From Hygrocybe punicea (taxonomy: Eukaryota; Basidiomycota; Agaricomycetes; Agaricales; Hygrophoraceae): 64,000 nt of DNA. A model generated the notes under the pieces. The model ran no database searches, was not told the DNA's origin, and saw nothing but the letters and a program-made list of their open reading frames with translations. Numbering within the stretch: position 1 is the first letter of the stretch; each line of letters begins with the position of its first letter. Where the stretch lies: NCBI GenBank assembly GCA_963556145.1, contig OY744471.1, forward strand, positions 5,697,590-5,761,589. The letters are read 5' to 3'. Positions 11,501 through 23,400 of the stretch are shown here, piece after piece. A program made the position numbers and the translations under genes.

Positions 11501-14500
11501 ATGGTGGGCAGCGTGGATAACCCCTTCAACTTCACTTCTAGTTTTTCTCCTGGTGGTCGCTCGCTACCCACTCCTCAAAGTCGTTTTGAGTCCGATATTG
11601 AAGATTCCCCTGAGTTACCGACCCTGCCACTTTCGCCAGACCTTGATTGTTACTTGACACCAGGACCTCTTCTTGGACCAACACAACCTCGTAGACAGCT
11701 TCAAACCACACACAATCATCGTCAGAATACTTTCGACTCTTGGAATTATACAATGGGCCTCCAACAGGTGCACATACACCCACCTTCAAACTCACCAGAC
11801 TGATCATTCAATGGCCGCAATAGCAATCACATCAAGCATCTCATGCACCTCACACTTCCCAGCCACTGGTTATTACAAGACTCGACCACAATACCCTTTT
11901 ACAAAACCAAGTATATCAAGACCTTTGTCACAAGAACGACTGTCTCAAATTGCAGCTAGAATACACCCTGTAAGATTTATTGCCAAAACATAGTTACTGC
12001 TAATTCTGTGACAGCCAAATGTTTGAATCCGTTATTTGTAATCCCAACCACGTAGTACCCAGCAGCCAATACGAGGACAAGTCTGCACTTGGCAGCAGTG
12101 GACCAATGTTTCCCTCTTCCAGTGCTCGCAATGCATTGATGCCGCTCAACAAAGGAAAGTATCCCAGAGTCAACTTCTGGCGCAAGAATGAATGGAGCAA
12201 GCGACCTTCTACCACCAGCACCACAACAAGTCTCAACACGCAACCTGGAGTGAAGGGCAGGAAAAGACGCACTGCTGGAATCAACGTCACCTGTGGGTTT
12301 GTTGAGGACGAGAACGGTGTGCCTGTCAATGGATATCGTATCACTGGGTTAGTAATCGGCTCCATGAGGTCTGGTGCGAGTGTCATCACAATAGTGATGG
12401 ATGGGTCAGGTTCAGAACCATGGTTCAAACCTGAACCGATGGGAACTGAACCATGGTTTGGGGCCAGGCGTGAACCGGACCTAAAGTCCAGTTCCACGTT
12501 CACGTGTTTTTTCGCGGTCCAGAACCCATTCGGACCAGTTCGAACTGGTAAGTGTCCCTAACCACTCCCTACACGCAACCCACCTCCACCTCCTCCCTCG
12601 CCCTACCATCTCCCTCGCTTGCAAAACCGAACCGGGGGTGGTGTCGCGCACTGCCGTCGTCCATGACCACGCTGTAACGAGTGACAATGACACTTCGACG
12701 ACGAGGGCGGATATCACACACACAACAACACTTCAAGTTGAACGACGTCATCATCAAACTTGAAGATGATCAGAACAGTTCGCGGTGAACTGTTCTGCTC
12801 AAGGTAAGTCCTTGGTTATTTCAGGTACTTCTACTAATTCAAACTTTTAGTTCATTCCTAATACTTCACTAGCGGAGAATTAACAACGACGGCAACAACA
12901 TCCACCGCCTACTGGCAACAGGGCGACGGCGACGGCGATGACGACGACAGCACCACTACCACCACTACCTTCACACAACAATGGCGATGGCGACGACCTC
13001 CACTGCCATCCGGCAGCAGTACGACGACGACAATGGTGGAACTGGGCCAATGGTGACAATGACGGCCAAGGCAACGAGAAGTCCATGCCAATGTCAACAC
13101 GCCAGCCAGCTACAGTATGACAACAACGACGGTGGAACTGGGCTGATGTTGATGAGGACCTAAGCCGTGAGCCGTGGCTCGGGTCTGGGGCCTGCTACAC
13201 TCTTTCGACCCTGACCACAACAACCACAGTGACGACGACGGCGACACCACCAAGCTGGAGTGGAGCCGGCCAAGGTACAACAACAACGACACATCCCACC
13301 GCCGCCACCGCTACCACAGCACCAGCAGCGAACCTACGATGCCAATGCCAACGCCAACGGATGCCAACGAGAACAGAATCGGCATCCAGCAGCAGCAATC
13401 GCAGCAGCGACAGCAGCGGCAACCACCACCACAGCAGCAACCGGCCCCCTCGCTCAAGCACCGGTGGCCAGCGCCCACGCCCAATGACATGAACGGACGA
13501 TGAACGGCGGCAGGTGGGGGATGGGGGTTGCAACAGCGGGCAGCACAAACAGCAGGAGGCAACTGCAGAGGAAGGGGTGAGGCCAGGGCGGGCCAGAGTG
13601 CCCCACCCTCTACTTAATCTTTTTCTTAACAAACCACCCCCACCACCATAGCCCCACGACGCCAACGCCAACGCCAATGTCTCCGATGCTAACGGCAACG
13701 GCAACAGGACAATGACAATGACGGCGACGGCGACAACCTCCACCGCCAACTGGCAGCAGTAGGGCGATGACGACAATGGAACTGGGCCGATGGTGACGAC
13801 GGACAAGGCAACGAGAAGTCCGTGCCAATGTCAACACACCAGCCAGCTACAGCCCACAGACCCAACACACAAGCCACAACGGCCATGGCCTAACTCGCTT
13901 AGGCGCTGGCGGCCAGTGCCCATGCCCAATGGCATGAACAGACAGCGAACGGCGGCAGGCAGGGTTGGTGGGGTTCCAACAGCAAGCAGCGTGAATGGCA
14001 GGCATGGGTGGGGACTCTGCCCTGCCCTCTGTTTAATATTCATTTACATGTAAAATTACATTAGTACTATAAATACATGGGGGTTGTCGTGCTACCCGTG
14101 ATGCCCTCTCAATACCATGCAAATGTAAGCCAAAAAATAGGTCCGGTTCTTGGTTCTAGGATTGCTGAACCGGAACCAGACCTGACAGAACCAGAACCGA
14201 TGGTTCAGTCCGAGGTTCTGTACTTAAGTAGAACCAGACCTAGGGTTCGGTCCGGGGTTCACCAAATTTGGCTGAGAACCGGACCAAACTGGACCTGTCC
14301 ATCACTACATCACAAAGGAATCGCGCCTATAACGTGGGGAAAGGGTTCCGCAATTTCCAGAGACTTCGTACGTATGCAGATGTATGACTATGCCCCAGAA
14401 CTCCGCCTGTGTGAAGATCACTGGAAACTCAACATGATTGTGACAACCAACTACCCTGGCTGGTATCAGAAAAATGTATTGGGCGAAGACAGTGACAATG

Positions 14501-15415
14501 AAGGTAGTGACGAGGTAGACAAGGAAAACGGTAACAAGTCCAATGACGACTATATGCACTTGCCACAGAAGCGTGGCTCAACCATTCCAGTGGTGGCATC
14601 CAAGAAGAAGAAGTTGAAGGTCCCAGTGTTGGAGACCGCCGCTATTGACTCAACCCAGATCCTCAAACGTGAATCCCTTGGAAAAGGTACAGCCATCATG
14701 ATCAATCTTATTGTCAAGCTTTGATTACTGTTGTGGCAGAATCCGACGCAAGACCCCTTGTCCCTTCTGCTCCTGTGGCGGAATCCGAAGCAAGACCGCC
14801 CCCTTCCGCTCATGTGTCGAGACCACCCACCCCTTCCGCTCCTGACCAGATCGAGATTGAGCAGCCCGGAGTTCCTGTGCAGCCTATAACACTGGAGCCA
14901 AGCGATCCGCCCCAAGCTCATGAAGTGATGGCCGCAATGCAAAAACCAACTGGTATTGTCAATCCTTTGTAAGTGACCTAACTTCCCAATCGGTTTCTTA
15001 TTTGAATAACCTACAACACAGCGCATCGCTGCAAGCCGTGGTTGCAACTGTCAACAGTGCTGCTTCGTCATCGAGCGGTAAAGGAAAGAAGAAGTTCCAT
15101 GCAGCAACCCAAGCAACGACTCTGAAGTAAGTTTGTTACTCATATCTACTACCACAATGTGCTAACACCTGTGGTCAGGAACCTATTTGCGAAAGATTAC
15201 TGTGTGAAGAATCGAGTAACCGAGGCTGAGTTTGACGTCGCCTGGGATGAGCTCGGAGAAGCTCAGAAGCAGGTAAGTCCATGGCACATCACAATACGTT
15301 AGCCTGACATTTCCGTGCAACAGGTTTATGCCCAGAAGAGTTCCAAAATCAAACAAGACATCAAGGAAGCGAAGGCAGCAGCAGGGAAGGCAGCAAAGGC
15401 GGCGGCGGCATCTTG
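11501..15415 (+). CDS. Partner gene of the Tnp2 transposon (TnpA-like position)
   Basis: An unnamed family that I recall accompanying Tnp2 genes in agaricomycetes. A likely start is the ATG at 11501 (MVGSVDNPFNFTSSFSPGG). A GT-AG intron at about 11768-11800 leads to TDHSMAAIAITSS, and a second at about 11970-12015 leads to QMFESVICNPNHVVPSSQY and on to ENGVPVNGYRITG. Then comes an intron containing E4. After it the conserved block IAPITWGKGSAISRDF...LRLCEDHWKLNMIVTTNYPGW (about 14322-14460) is the recognisable core. Later exons carry an acidic stretch, KKKKLKVP and a Pro/Ala-rich part. The tail KDYCVKNRVTEAEFDVAWDEL ends at 15413-15415. No stop was seen outside the introns. The exact splice sites around E4 are uncertain. 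Confidence 0.5.
12392..14307. mobile_element. E4: non-autonomous hAT-type element, 1,916 bp, inside an intron of E2
   Basis: The inverted ends TAGTGATGGA... are flanked by the 8-bp repeat CATCACAA (12384-12391 and 14308-14315). Subterminal regions are packed with GGTTC/GAACC words in both orientations. The interior is strongly biased toward ACAACG/GGCGAC trinucleotides and contains an internal duplication: 12960-13125 resembles 13715-13855, sharing GAGAAGTCC.TGCCAATGTC. A palindrome of GAACAGTTC arms occurs near 12775-12805. It has no transposase, and its many apparent frames come from codon-sized low complexity. Confidence 0.85.
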
Positions 15416-15469
15416 ACCATACAGCGGATCGATTAGAAAGTGGATTGGTGTGCAGAACGGAGGTGGAGG

Positions 15470-15520
15470 AGGGGCAGCGGGGCAGCGGGGTGGCAGGGCA
15501 GCAGGGCGGCCGGGCAGAAG
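15470..15520. repeat. G-rich GGCAGGG-type subterminal block of E2
   Basis: A run of GGCAGCGG/GGCAGGG units lies just downstream of the partner gene and 180 bp from the right end of E2. A comparable block lies at 17785-17850 in E3, and both are followed by a similar AT-rich stretch (AGCATCGCATTGTTTTTCACTC against AGCAATGTTTTTTATTAGA). This supports kinship of E2 and E3. Confidence 0.5.
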
Positions 15521-16422
15521 GAAACGGGCTCGTTCATACTAGTACATACAGCATCGCATTGTTTTTCACTCGAAATTTTAATCGCTCTGGATATATTTGA
15601 ATCGGCAAACTTCGTTCCAGAGTGCAATAAGGAAATAAATAAATTCAAATGGTATTTACATGACGGCAAAATATCTAAATCTTCGGACTTTTCACTGGGG
15701 TTGAGGCCCAGTGAAAACCCAGTCTTGCATAATCCAGTTAGATACATTTACACAATATAAATCCTTTTATATCTATATACAACCAGTAAAATCATTCCGA
15801 GTGAAAAGCTGACGATTAAAAATGATGATAAATCTCACAAAGGCATAGCTCCTGTTGACGTTCTTGTACTTGCAACAAAATATTTTGCAAACAGAACAAA
15901 AAAGTGAGTCCTTTGCCCAATGCAGATGACATCATCTTTGTACTTGGTTTTCCCTTCATTCGTTTCCCTCTTGCTCCTAACTTCTATGTCCTCCATCCCT
16001 GTTGGCGCACCTTTCCCCTCCCATGAGACCATCACAGCCGCTCTCCTCAAGGACGTCCCTGCAGCCAAGCGTGACACTTCCTCATCTGCGGCTACTCTGT
16101 CAATGAGCGAATGTTGAAACGTTGAAAGGCCACAAAGAGCAACTTGGGGCGCAAGACCCAGAGCCCCAAGACCCTATACCCCCATACTACTCCTCATTCA
16201 GACCCATAAAAATGCTGACACCTCACAGAGAGACGAAAAGGACAGCGTGCACTCGCAGTCTGGAATCGAACACGACTAAGCTACGAACTTCTCCTCACCC
16301 TGTTCGGGGACTCCGTGATGACATATCGAGACTGGAATAGGGCACTCCAGGGGGAGGGACGAGATGAAAGGTACCAAGTTTTACCTCACTGGTTTTCTTC
16401 ACACCAATGCTCGACCTAGGCC

Positions 16423-17412
16423 AATGAAGATATATCAAAGAAGCTACAACAGATTAAAGCCATCTCATGTGGCGATGGAGGCAAGTTCTCTTGATTCCCC
16501 CCATGAAGCATCAACAACACCTGACATTCAACATAGATCCTCTACCAGAACTGGTCACCCAGCTTGCACAAGAAACTTACAATACCGATCTCCTTCATCA
16601 CCTTGTCCTGAATGTCGCTCGCTTTGACTTCGAGTCTCGTAAAGACGTTGTACAAATATTCAACAATCTTTTACATCGCCAGATCGGTTCGCGATTGCCA
16701 AGCGTTGAATATCTTTTTGCAAAGCACGAGGTTATCTTTGCGACTCTTGCGGGATATGAGAACGAAGACATTGCCCTTAATACCAGAATGATTCTGAAGG
16801 AAATGCTGAAGCATGAGTCGTTGTGCAAAATCTTGTTATATTCGGATCAGTGAGCTTCGGTTACCAACGTCTATGCCGACCTCCTAACGTAGACTTCACC
16901 GACAGATTCTACACATTCCCGCACTACATTGAAACGACTACATTCGGAATCTCCTGTGATGCATTTGCCACTTTGAAGGAAACACTCACACGACACAAAC
17001 CTATGGTAGCGGAATATTTGGACAAGAATTATGATCAAGTCCTTCATCTTCATTCCTTTATGTCCATGATTTCTCCGTGATTGTCTGACCGTGACGGTAT
17101 CAGTTCTTTTCCTCCTTCACAACGCTCATATTGTCCAACAACTATGTTACAAAACGCCAATCTCTCAAGCTCCTCAGGGAGATCCTACTTGACCATGCCA
17201 ACTTCAACGTCATGACTCGTTATATCGCAAACGAGGCGAATCTCAAAAGAAGCCACCGCAGATCGAAACCATCCTCTGCCAAAATAAAGACAAACTCCTA
17301 GTTGTCCTCAAAAACTTCCATAATGACAAGGAAGGTTCGTGACTCCTGCTTCTCTTCCACTGAAACTATTTACGGGTTCCCCCTTTTGCATTTTTCTAGA
17401 TGAACAGTTCAG
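16423..17412 (+). pseudogene. hym1: Captured Mo25/Hym1 (CAB39-like) gene, internally deleted
   Basis: Mo25/Hym1 is a scaffold protein of the fungal RAM/MOR kinase pathway for polarity and cell separation. Exons: NEDISKKLQQIKAISCGDG (16423-16480); after a GC-AG intron, DPLPELVTQLAQETYNTDL through RKDVVQIFNNLLHRQIGSR to HESLCKILLYSDQ (to 16849); after an intron ending at 16905, FYTFPHYIETTTFGISCDA to YLDKNYDQ; after another ending near 17102, [20 protein letters not shown] to [12 protein letters not shown] (about 17231). There roughly 30 codons present in the family (NLLRDKSKNIQ...VFVAN) are missing, and the frame shifts to [20 protein letters not shown], then DEQFS, where homology ends. Introns are kept, so this came from genomic DNA and not from mRNA. 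N- and C-termini are absent. Confidence 0.9.
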
Positions 17413-18574
17413 TGTGAGTCCGGATTCTCTTGGAAACTTACTATCGCTCGTTATACATCGACTGGTCTCGACTCTTAATATCTTTGTGCGTTTCTTATCT
17501 CCCTTCATTTCATTGTGGCGCATTCCCATACACTCTAGATAGGTCTCTTGGTCCTTTAGCCAGCTGGACTGAAGACATGGTGGATGTTGGTCAACGCTGA
17601 TTGTTTGGTCGTTGAGCCACCTTCTGGGCTATGCCTCTCTGATCATTTCCTGCGGCTGCGAGCAATGACTCAGAATCTCGCCTTTTGCTTCATCAATCCT
17701 CTCAATCTACCCCTGGCATCTTTTATCAATCGTCCGTGCCATCCTTCAGATCTTCAGACATCATCACACCCGCGGAACGGAATGGGGCGGTTTGGGTGGC
17801 GGGGCAACTGGGTGGCTGGGTGGCAGGGCGGCAGGGATGCACCTAGACAGCAATCGATAGCAATGTTTTTTATTAGAAATGGCAATGTTTTTTAATGTAT
17901 CTTAATGGCGAAACATCTGCTCAGGGTGCAGAAATTAGTGTTGTCACGGCTCGGTCCGAAACCGTTAGCTGATTGAGCCGAGCCGATGATTAGCTGAGCC
18001 GAGCCATTGCTACGGCTAACGGTTAAACCTCGGCTTAGCCATGGCTAGCCATTTTGAGCCATTATAAAATTTCCAAATTAGGAAATATAATGATTTTGAG
18101 GTTTCTGGAGTGTTTGCTGGCTCGCAACTGGTTTTCTGGCATTGCCCAAGGCTCAAAACATCACCAGACGACTGCTGTACTAATGAAGGATAGATTTTGG
18201 TGTAAAATATAATAATACTGAATAATTATTGCATCTACATAGTCTCAATTACCTTGATGAACAACCATGTCGTATCGTAACTTGTAACAGTCACCATTTG
18301 ATACTGAAGAGATGAAACATTGAGCCATTAAATCTGACCTATAGAAAGAAGCTCACGTTGTCAATGCTTCGGGCGTTACTGAGATGCGAGAGGGTTTGTA
18401 AGGGAAGCCATTTGAAGACACTCTTGGCTTGCGTTCGTTCTGTTGACCCAAACGTCCGGTTTCGCTGGATCCAGACACTCAATGTGGTTCGTTGTAGCAA
18501 ATAAGAGGCAGCAAAATTATGTCTCCTAATTTTTACTTTTATTTTATTTTATTTTATTTGGAGGGTCGACATAC

Positions 18575-19299
18575 CTGACTTCAGCAGCAGTGACACCATC
18601 GAGGCTGTTTAAGAGTCCACACAGATGTAGCCTTGAAGTGTGAGTAGTTTCAGTTGCGTTCATAGGTGGACATAATGTCACGACTGACGGAGCACGTAAA
18701 TGTATAGCCATGCGAGAAAGCGACTTGCCTGATTGAAACATATCCCATTAACGTCGTCAAAGTATTATCACTTATGCAGTACTTATGCTAGGATTCAGCT
18801 TCAAGAAAGGCTGACGACATAGATATCAAGACCGAGTTCGCCAGCTAAGGAATCGATGAGTGATAGTTTACCGCCATCTTTAAACCCTCCAACCATCAAA
18901 GAGTTCCAAAGGGGATCCATTGTCGAGCAGAGGTTGTACATGGCAAGGGCTAAATTGTTGTCTCCAATGCCATGTCGATAGCCTTGGAGCGTGCAAGAGA
19001 ACCATAAGATGAAAGAAATCAGAATAATTATTGCTATTCGAGAAATATAACTGCTCTCACCGAGATTGTTGACTGCCATCATGATTACATCCTCGACTCC
19101 GAATACTCACACCAGGACAAAATTTGTTTGACAAAATCATGTTCCACCACGAAGGAGAGAATGGTCCTTGCAGGTGGGAGAGTAGGCTAGTCCCATCAAA
19201 ATTAGACATCATTTTTTGCAATGCAGGGTTCGACTGACTCACCTTGAAAGAACGGATAGTCCAGGGCAAATGTCCAATATATTCCGCTGATGCCCTCAA
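18575..19299 (-). pseudogene. bcs1: BCS1-like AAA-ATPase fragments inside E6
   Basis: BCS1 is a mitochondrial inner-membrane AAA ATPase needed for assembly of respiratory complex III. Fungal genomes also hold many paralogues. On the minus strand GGKLSLIDSLAGELGLDIYV (18801-18875) matches the Walker A region, with the canonical GPPGxGKTS degraded to FKDGGKLS. LCGLLNSLDGVTAAEV (18575-18625) matches the block ahead of the second region of homology. The segment between them, including the Walker B acidic pair, is lost. Upstream exons (WTIRSFKVSQSNP, MMAVNNLGESS) are not assignable. The same fragment lies in E7 on the opposite strand, so capture preceded duplication of the element. Confidence 0.6.
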
Positions 19300-19764
19300 C
19301 CGAGTTGTCTACAGGGAGAACATGAGCATGTTGCTACATGCAGGCTGACACGAAATCACCAAGTGCAACTCGCAAATCATTGTGAGTATTATGAGAGAGA
19401 CCACAGGTAGAAGATGTCGAGACACCCCCAGTACACAGGGGGATAGGAAAAGGCGATGACTTGTGAAAAGTTTGAGTGCCCGGCACTAGTGAAACAGATG
19501 GAAGGACGTGAAATATGGACCAGAAAATAAGATGATGAAGGCCGAAGACAGGGAGACGCAGAGACAACAGGGACGAGACTTTGCGGTGCTCAGCACTGGC
19601 AAAGATGGTAGAAAGCGATGGGGACAAGTCTTTGCTGGTGCTCGGCACTGGCAAAGATGGTTGAGAAGAACATAAGGCTCTTACGGTCACAGTATGGTGA
19701 AGCTCAAGTCTCACGGTCACATGATCGAGTTACTGTTGAGCGCCATTCTAAGTCTTTTCTCTTC

Positions 19765-19833
19765 ATCTCCCCTTGATTGAATCATAGGGAGATTCTTGTC
19801 TCTCCTCTCCCCTTGATTGAATCATAGGGAGAT
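19765..19833. repeat. Short direct duplication in E6
   Basis: The 28-bp stretch beginning TCTCCCCTTGATTGAATC occurs twice, ending in GGGAGAT each time, separated by 11-13 bp. The same pair is present in E7 (about 32659-32727). Confidence 0.85.
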
Positions 19834-20435
19834 GTTCCTTCCTGGTTGTGTTATGTGCCGATGCCGACACTGAGGTTCTTATCTGCCATTTTGCTATGGC
19901 TGGCGTCGTCTTCCCCCTACTCTTTGCTTCCCCGGCTCTGGGTACGTTGACTTATCCCCCTCTTCGCAATGGGTTGTCATCCTATTCATATCTTGCACCA
20001 GGATCTGCCCGTTTGACACAAGGAACAGATCAAGACCACACCCTCGATACATGTGTCTGCATGCTGTTTCGCTTAGCACCGTGTTTTTTTAATCTCCACG
20101 TTTTTTTCCCTTTGCCACTACTGAGACGTTCATATTTTTTCTATTGTACTTTTACCAATAATTTGTATTTCATGTGTATTTCATACATCCACCATCAAAC
20201 TCACCCGGTTACGTCTGCATCTTCAACTTATTCACCACGTTGTACAGGAGAAATGTAATTGTTAGTAGCGTTCATGGCAGGACAATAGTCATACAGCATG
20301 CACACAAGTTGCAATACGTCTTGATTGAGATCGGTTACACCCTTGGAAAGCTATCATGTCTGGAGGTCCGTTAAATTGAAATTCACGTCAGTCATCATAT
20401 ATTCAACTGAACTTTGCATAACTCTTTAGACCAAT

Positions 20436-23400
20436 ATGCCTCCTCGACGTGGAGCCAAAAAGTCCAAGACGACTGCCTTTGCAAATGGCGCGCTTCAAAC
20501 ATCCTTCCGAATTCAAGGTAGATATTTCACTTTTAAACCCACTCATATATGGTGCTGACATTCTCATACATATCCAGTACCTCAACCGTCCACTCCAACT
20601 CCTGAACCGATCCATCAAGACAAAGGAAAGGGCAAGGCCGTTGAAGTAGACATCGACGATCCCTTTGGTCCCGGCTTTCTATCAAGACCTACCATCCCAG
20701 CCATTACACCGATTTGACAGGTGGGGCCTGCGATATTGGACTGTGCTAGGCGAAGGGTTCTTTCTGCAAAAGCTAATGACCCAAACAACGCAGCAGCAGC
20801 TGTCGATATTCTATTTACACCATCTCCTTGCTCACGCCGTCATCGTCAACAAAGGAAGACGCCTGTCGCAGCTTCTTCTCGCAACCCACCCAACTTATTC
20901 TCTTCTGGCAGCCCAATCATACCCATTCGACAAGTCACATTCCGATTACCATCGAGTTCTCCCAGTGATGGTCCCTTCACCTCACTTTCACCTCCACAAG
21001 CCTCAACTTCACAGCAACCTTCACTCCCACTCTTTGACCTAGCAACTGCTACGTCCACGTCCTCACCAACGTCGCCGGTGTCGCCGGTGTCAACGTCCAG
21101 CTCTAAGTCTAGTGGGTCAGAATCCAACCATAACCCATGGCCACCTGCAGCAAATCCGGCAACTCGTTCATCGCGAACGAATGGTCCCGCAGGCAACAAG
21201 TCTCATCACATCACATCGGACATGTGGACTTTCTTCGAAAAGATGGGAAACCAGTATAGTTGCATGTTCTGCGGGTATGTGTTTTCACATCCTAGTTATT
21301 ATATGATGCTGAACGACTTAAATAGAAATATCCATGCAACGAATCCAAGCTATAAGATTACCAAATTTAGTGTCAAGACATCCACCGGGACTATTCGCCG
21401 TCACTTGATAGAGGAACACATGAATGTTTGGGTGTCTGGTTGTGACGAGTTGGGCATCAAGATAAAGGCAAAGAGTGCCCAGGCTGCCCTGGATGGATAT
21501 CGAAAGGGTAAAGGGCAACCAACGGGACGGATGCCGCAAGAACGCACATCGTACTCGAGGGAAGCTTTCGTTGACGCAATCATCGAGTTCATTGTCGGCG
21601 ATGATCAGGTATATTTTTCGATTGTTTTATATTCCTGTATTGATGAGATATCATTATTTTAGTCAATCAATGTTGTCGAATCACCGCATCTGCGGGCAAT
21701 TTTCCTCATGCTTCGAGAAGAACTTCAGGAGTCGGATATTCCTGGCAGGACTACGATCCGTAAACGCATTGAAGAGACACTTCAAGAACATTTAGATCAA
21801 CTAAGTAAAGACATGCAGGTCAGAGCGGCTGCTACCTGCATTTTGACTATTCTTGTTAATAAAGGAACAGCACTCATTAGGGAAGATTTCTGTTACGGAT
21901 CGCTTCTGCAGCGGGCTCCGGCAACAATCAACTTAACAGGGGGACGGTTTCCAGAGGGGAGAACAGCAGTTTCATTGTCAGATAACACTGCTACAAGGGG
22001 GGGGTTCATGGTCTAAAGTCATTGCGAGCCGTGGGGGTTACCCAAGATAAGGGGGTCTGCCCCAAGAACCAGACTAAACGTAAAGAAAGGAAAAGAAGAA
22101 AAAGTCCGAACCAACAACAAGGACAGTAGATATAGTGAATGGACTTGAGGGGAGGTAAATGGGAATCCAACCATGAAGCTACAACATGTCCAACTCTACC
22201 ATGTGTTTACCATGAGGTGGACATGAGACATCCTCATGTCGATGTTCTCACGATCCAACTGGAGGCCCAGGTGTCATTGAGGAATAGAGGGGGTCCGGAT
22301 GACTCGGATGATTTGTCATCGGATCATGTGATATGCAGAATTGCCTATTTGGGGTCTACACTTGCTGTAACAGGCAAGTGCGCAGTCTGGCAAGTGCATT
22401 GCACGGTCGGGTCAAAGATGGGTATCGTCCAGTGTGGGGTTGGTGATGAGAGTGTCTTGAGGTAGCGTGGATATAGCGGCAAGGTTGGTATGAAAGAAAA
22501 TGAAGGAATGCATAGAGGAAAAAACCAACTAGGACAGTGGGCTAGTCAAGGTCAGACATGTGAACAGCACAAGCTGTACCGGATGACGATGTCTGTGTCA
22601 ATGACGTATCAAAGAGCGATGTCTTGTCCTGTCTGTGGAACAATGCGGTCCACCTGATGTCGGTATTCATCCAAGAAAGGGTATTGTTGTAAACGAGTGT
22701 GGGAGATATCAAGGTTATAGATGGAAAAGGTTAAATGAATGTGGGTCCAGGTTTCGAGTCATGGCACGAGTGACAAGCTGTGGGAATAAGATGTTGGGTA
22801 CTGCAATGAAGCGATGTCGTGTGAACAATATGCGATAGGGGTTGGTTCACTGTTTTGGGAGTCGTATGGTCTGTGGTCGAAGTCTGAAGGCATGTGCTTC
22901 GGCAATGGTCGGATTAGAGAACAGTGAAATGTCTTGTGATTGAGGATTGTTCAGAGTTCGCATGCAGGTGAGGAATGTCGTCGGATCGTCAGGGAGGATA
23001 ATGGTAGGCACAGGGTACGAATATGGAAACCAAATATCCGAGAATGGCAATTGTCAATTACGTGGTGAGATATTGTCGAGGTGGAGGTCGGAAGTATCGA
23101 TGGCAGAAGGGTTTCGGTACCGATGCCAAAGATAGATCATAACAAGGTAAAAACCGATGAGGAAGGTGATGGCGATGCTGCCAATGATGATTATGGTAAT
23201 TAGCTGTGTCGGGAGTACAGCCATTGTGAATCGGTTTGTTGTGGGATGAAGTCAACAATATGTCAGGGCGAGGGAAAAGACAATAGCGATGATGTCTGTC
23301 GGCAAGGAGATTATTCAGGTACAGCAAGGTAACGTGGGGATGTGTCCATGGTCGGTCTGGATTGTTCTAGAAGAAAGGAAGAAAAGAGAACAAGGACAAG

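Larger units (their letters stand above)
7378..15699. mobile_element. E2: three-gene Tnp2 transposon, 8.3 kb, 7-bp duplication GTTGAGG
   Basis: The ends are 32-bp inverted repeats starting CCCAGTGAAAAGTCCG, with no mismatch seen. GTTGAGG flanks both sides (7371-7377 and 15700-15706) and recurs at the far end of E3 (26799-26805). The interior holds a Tnp2-type transposase gene (plus), a small gene on the minus strand, and a longer plus-strand partner gene. A 1.9-kb hAT-type insert (E4) sits within the partner gene. The organisation recalls plant CACTA elements (tnpD plus tnpA), but the ends and the 7-bp duplication differ from the usual CACTA ends and 3-bp duplication. Confidence 0.8.

Noticed and set aside
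12880..13886. Many overlapping frames rich in Thr, Asn, Gln or Val inside E4
   Set aside because: They follow from the trinucleotide-biased composition of E4, exist in several frames on both strands, and differ from the related copy at 41818-42864.
19848..20258. 136-codon plus-strand frame in E6 (and its twin in E7) with hydrophobic stretches
   Set aside because: No recognisable domain, composition dominated by T-rich sequence, and it lies between the BCS1 remnant and the transposase start.
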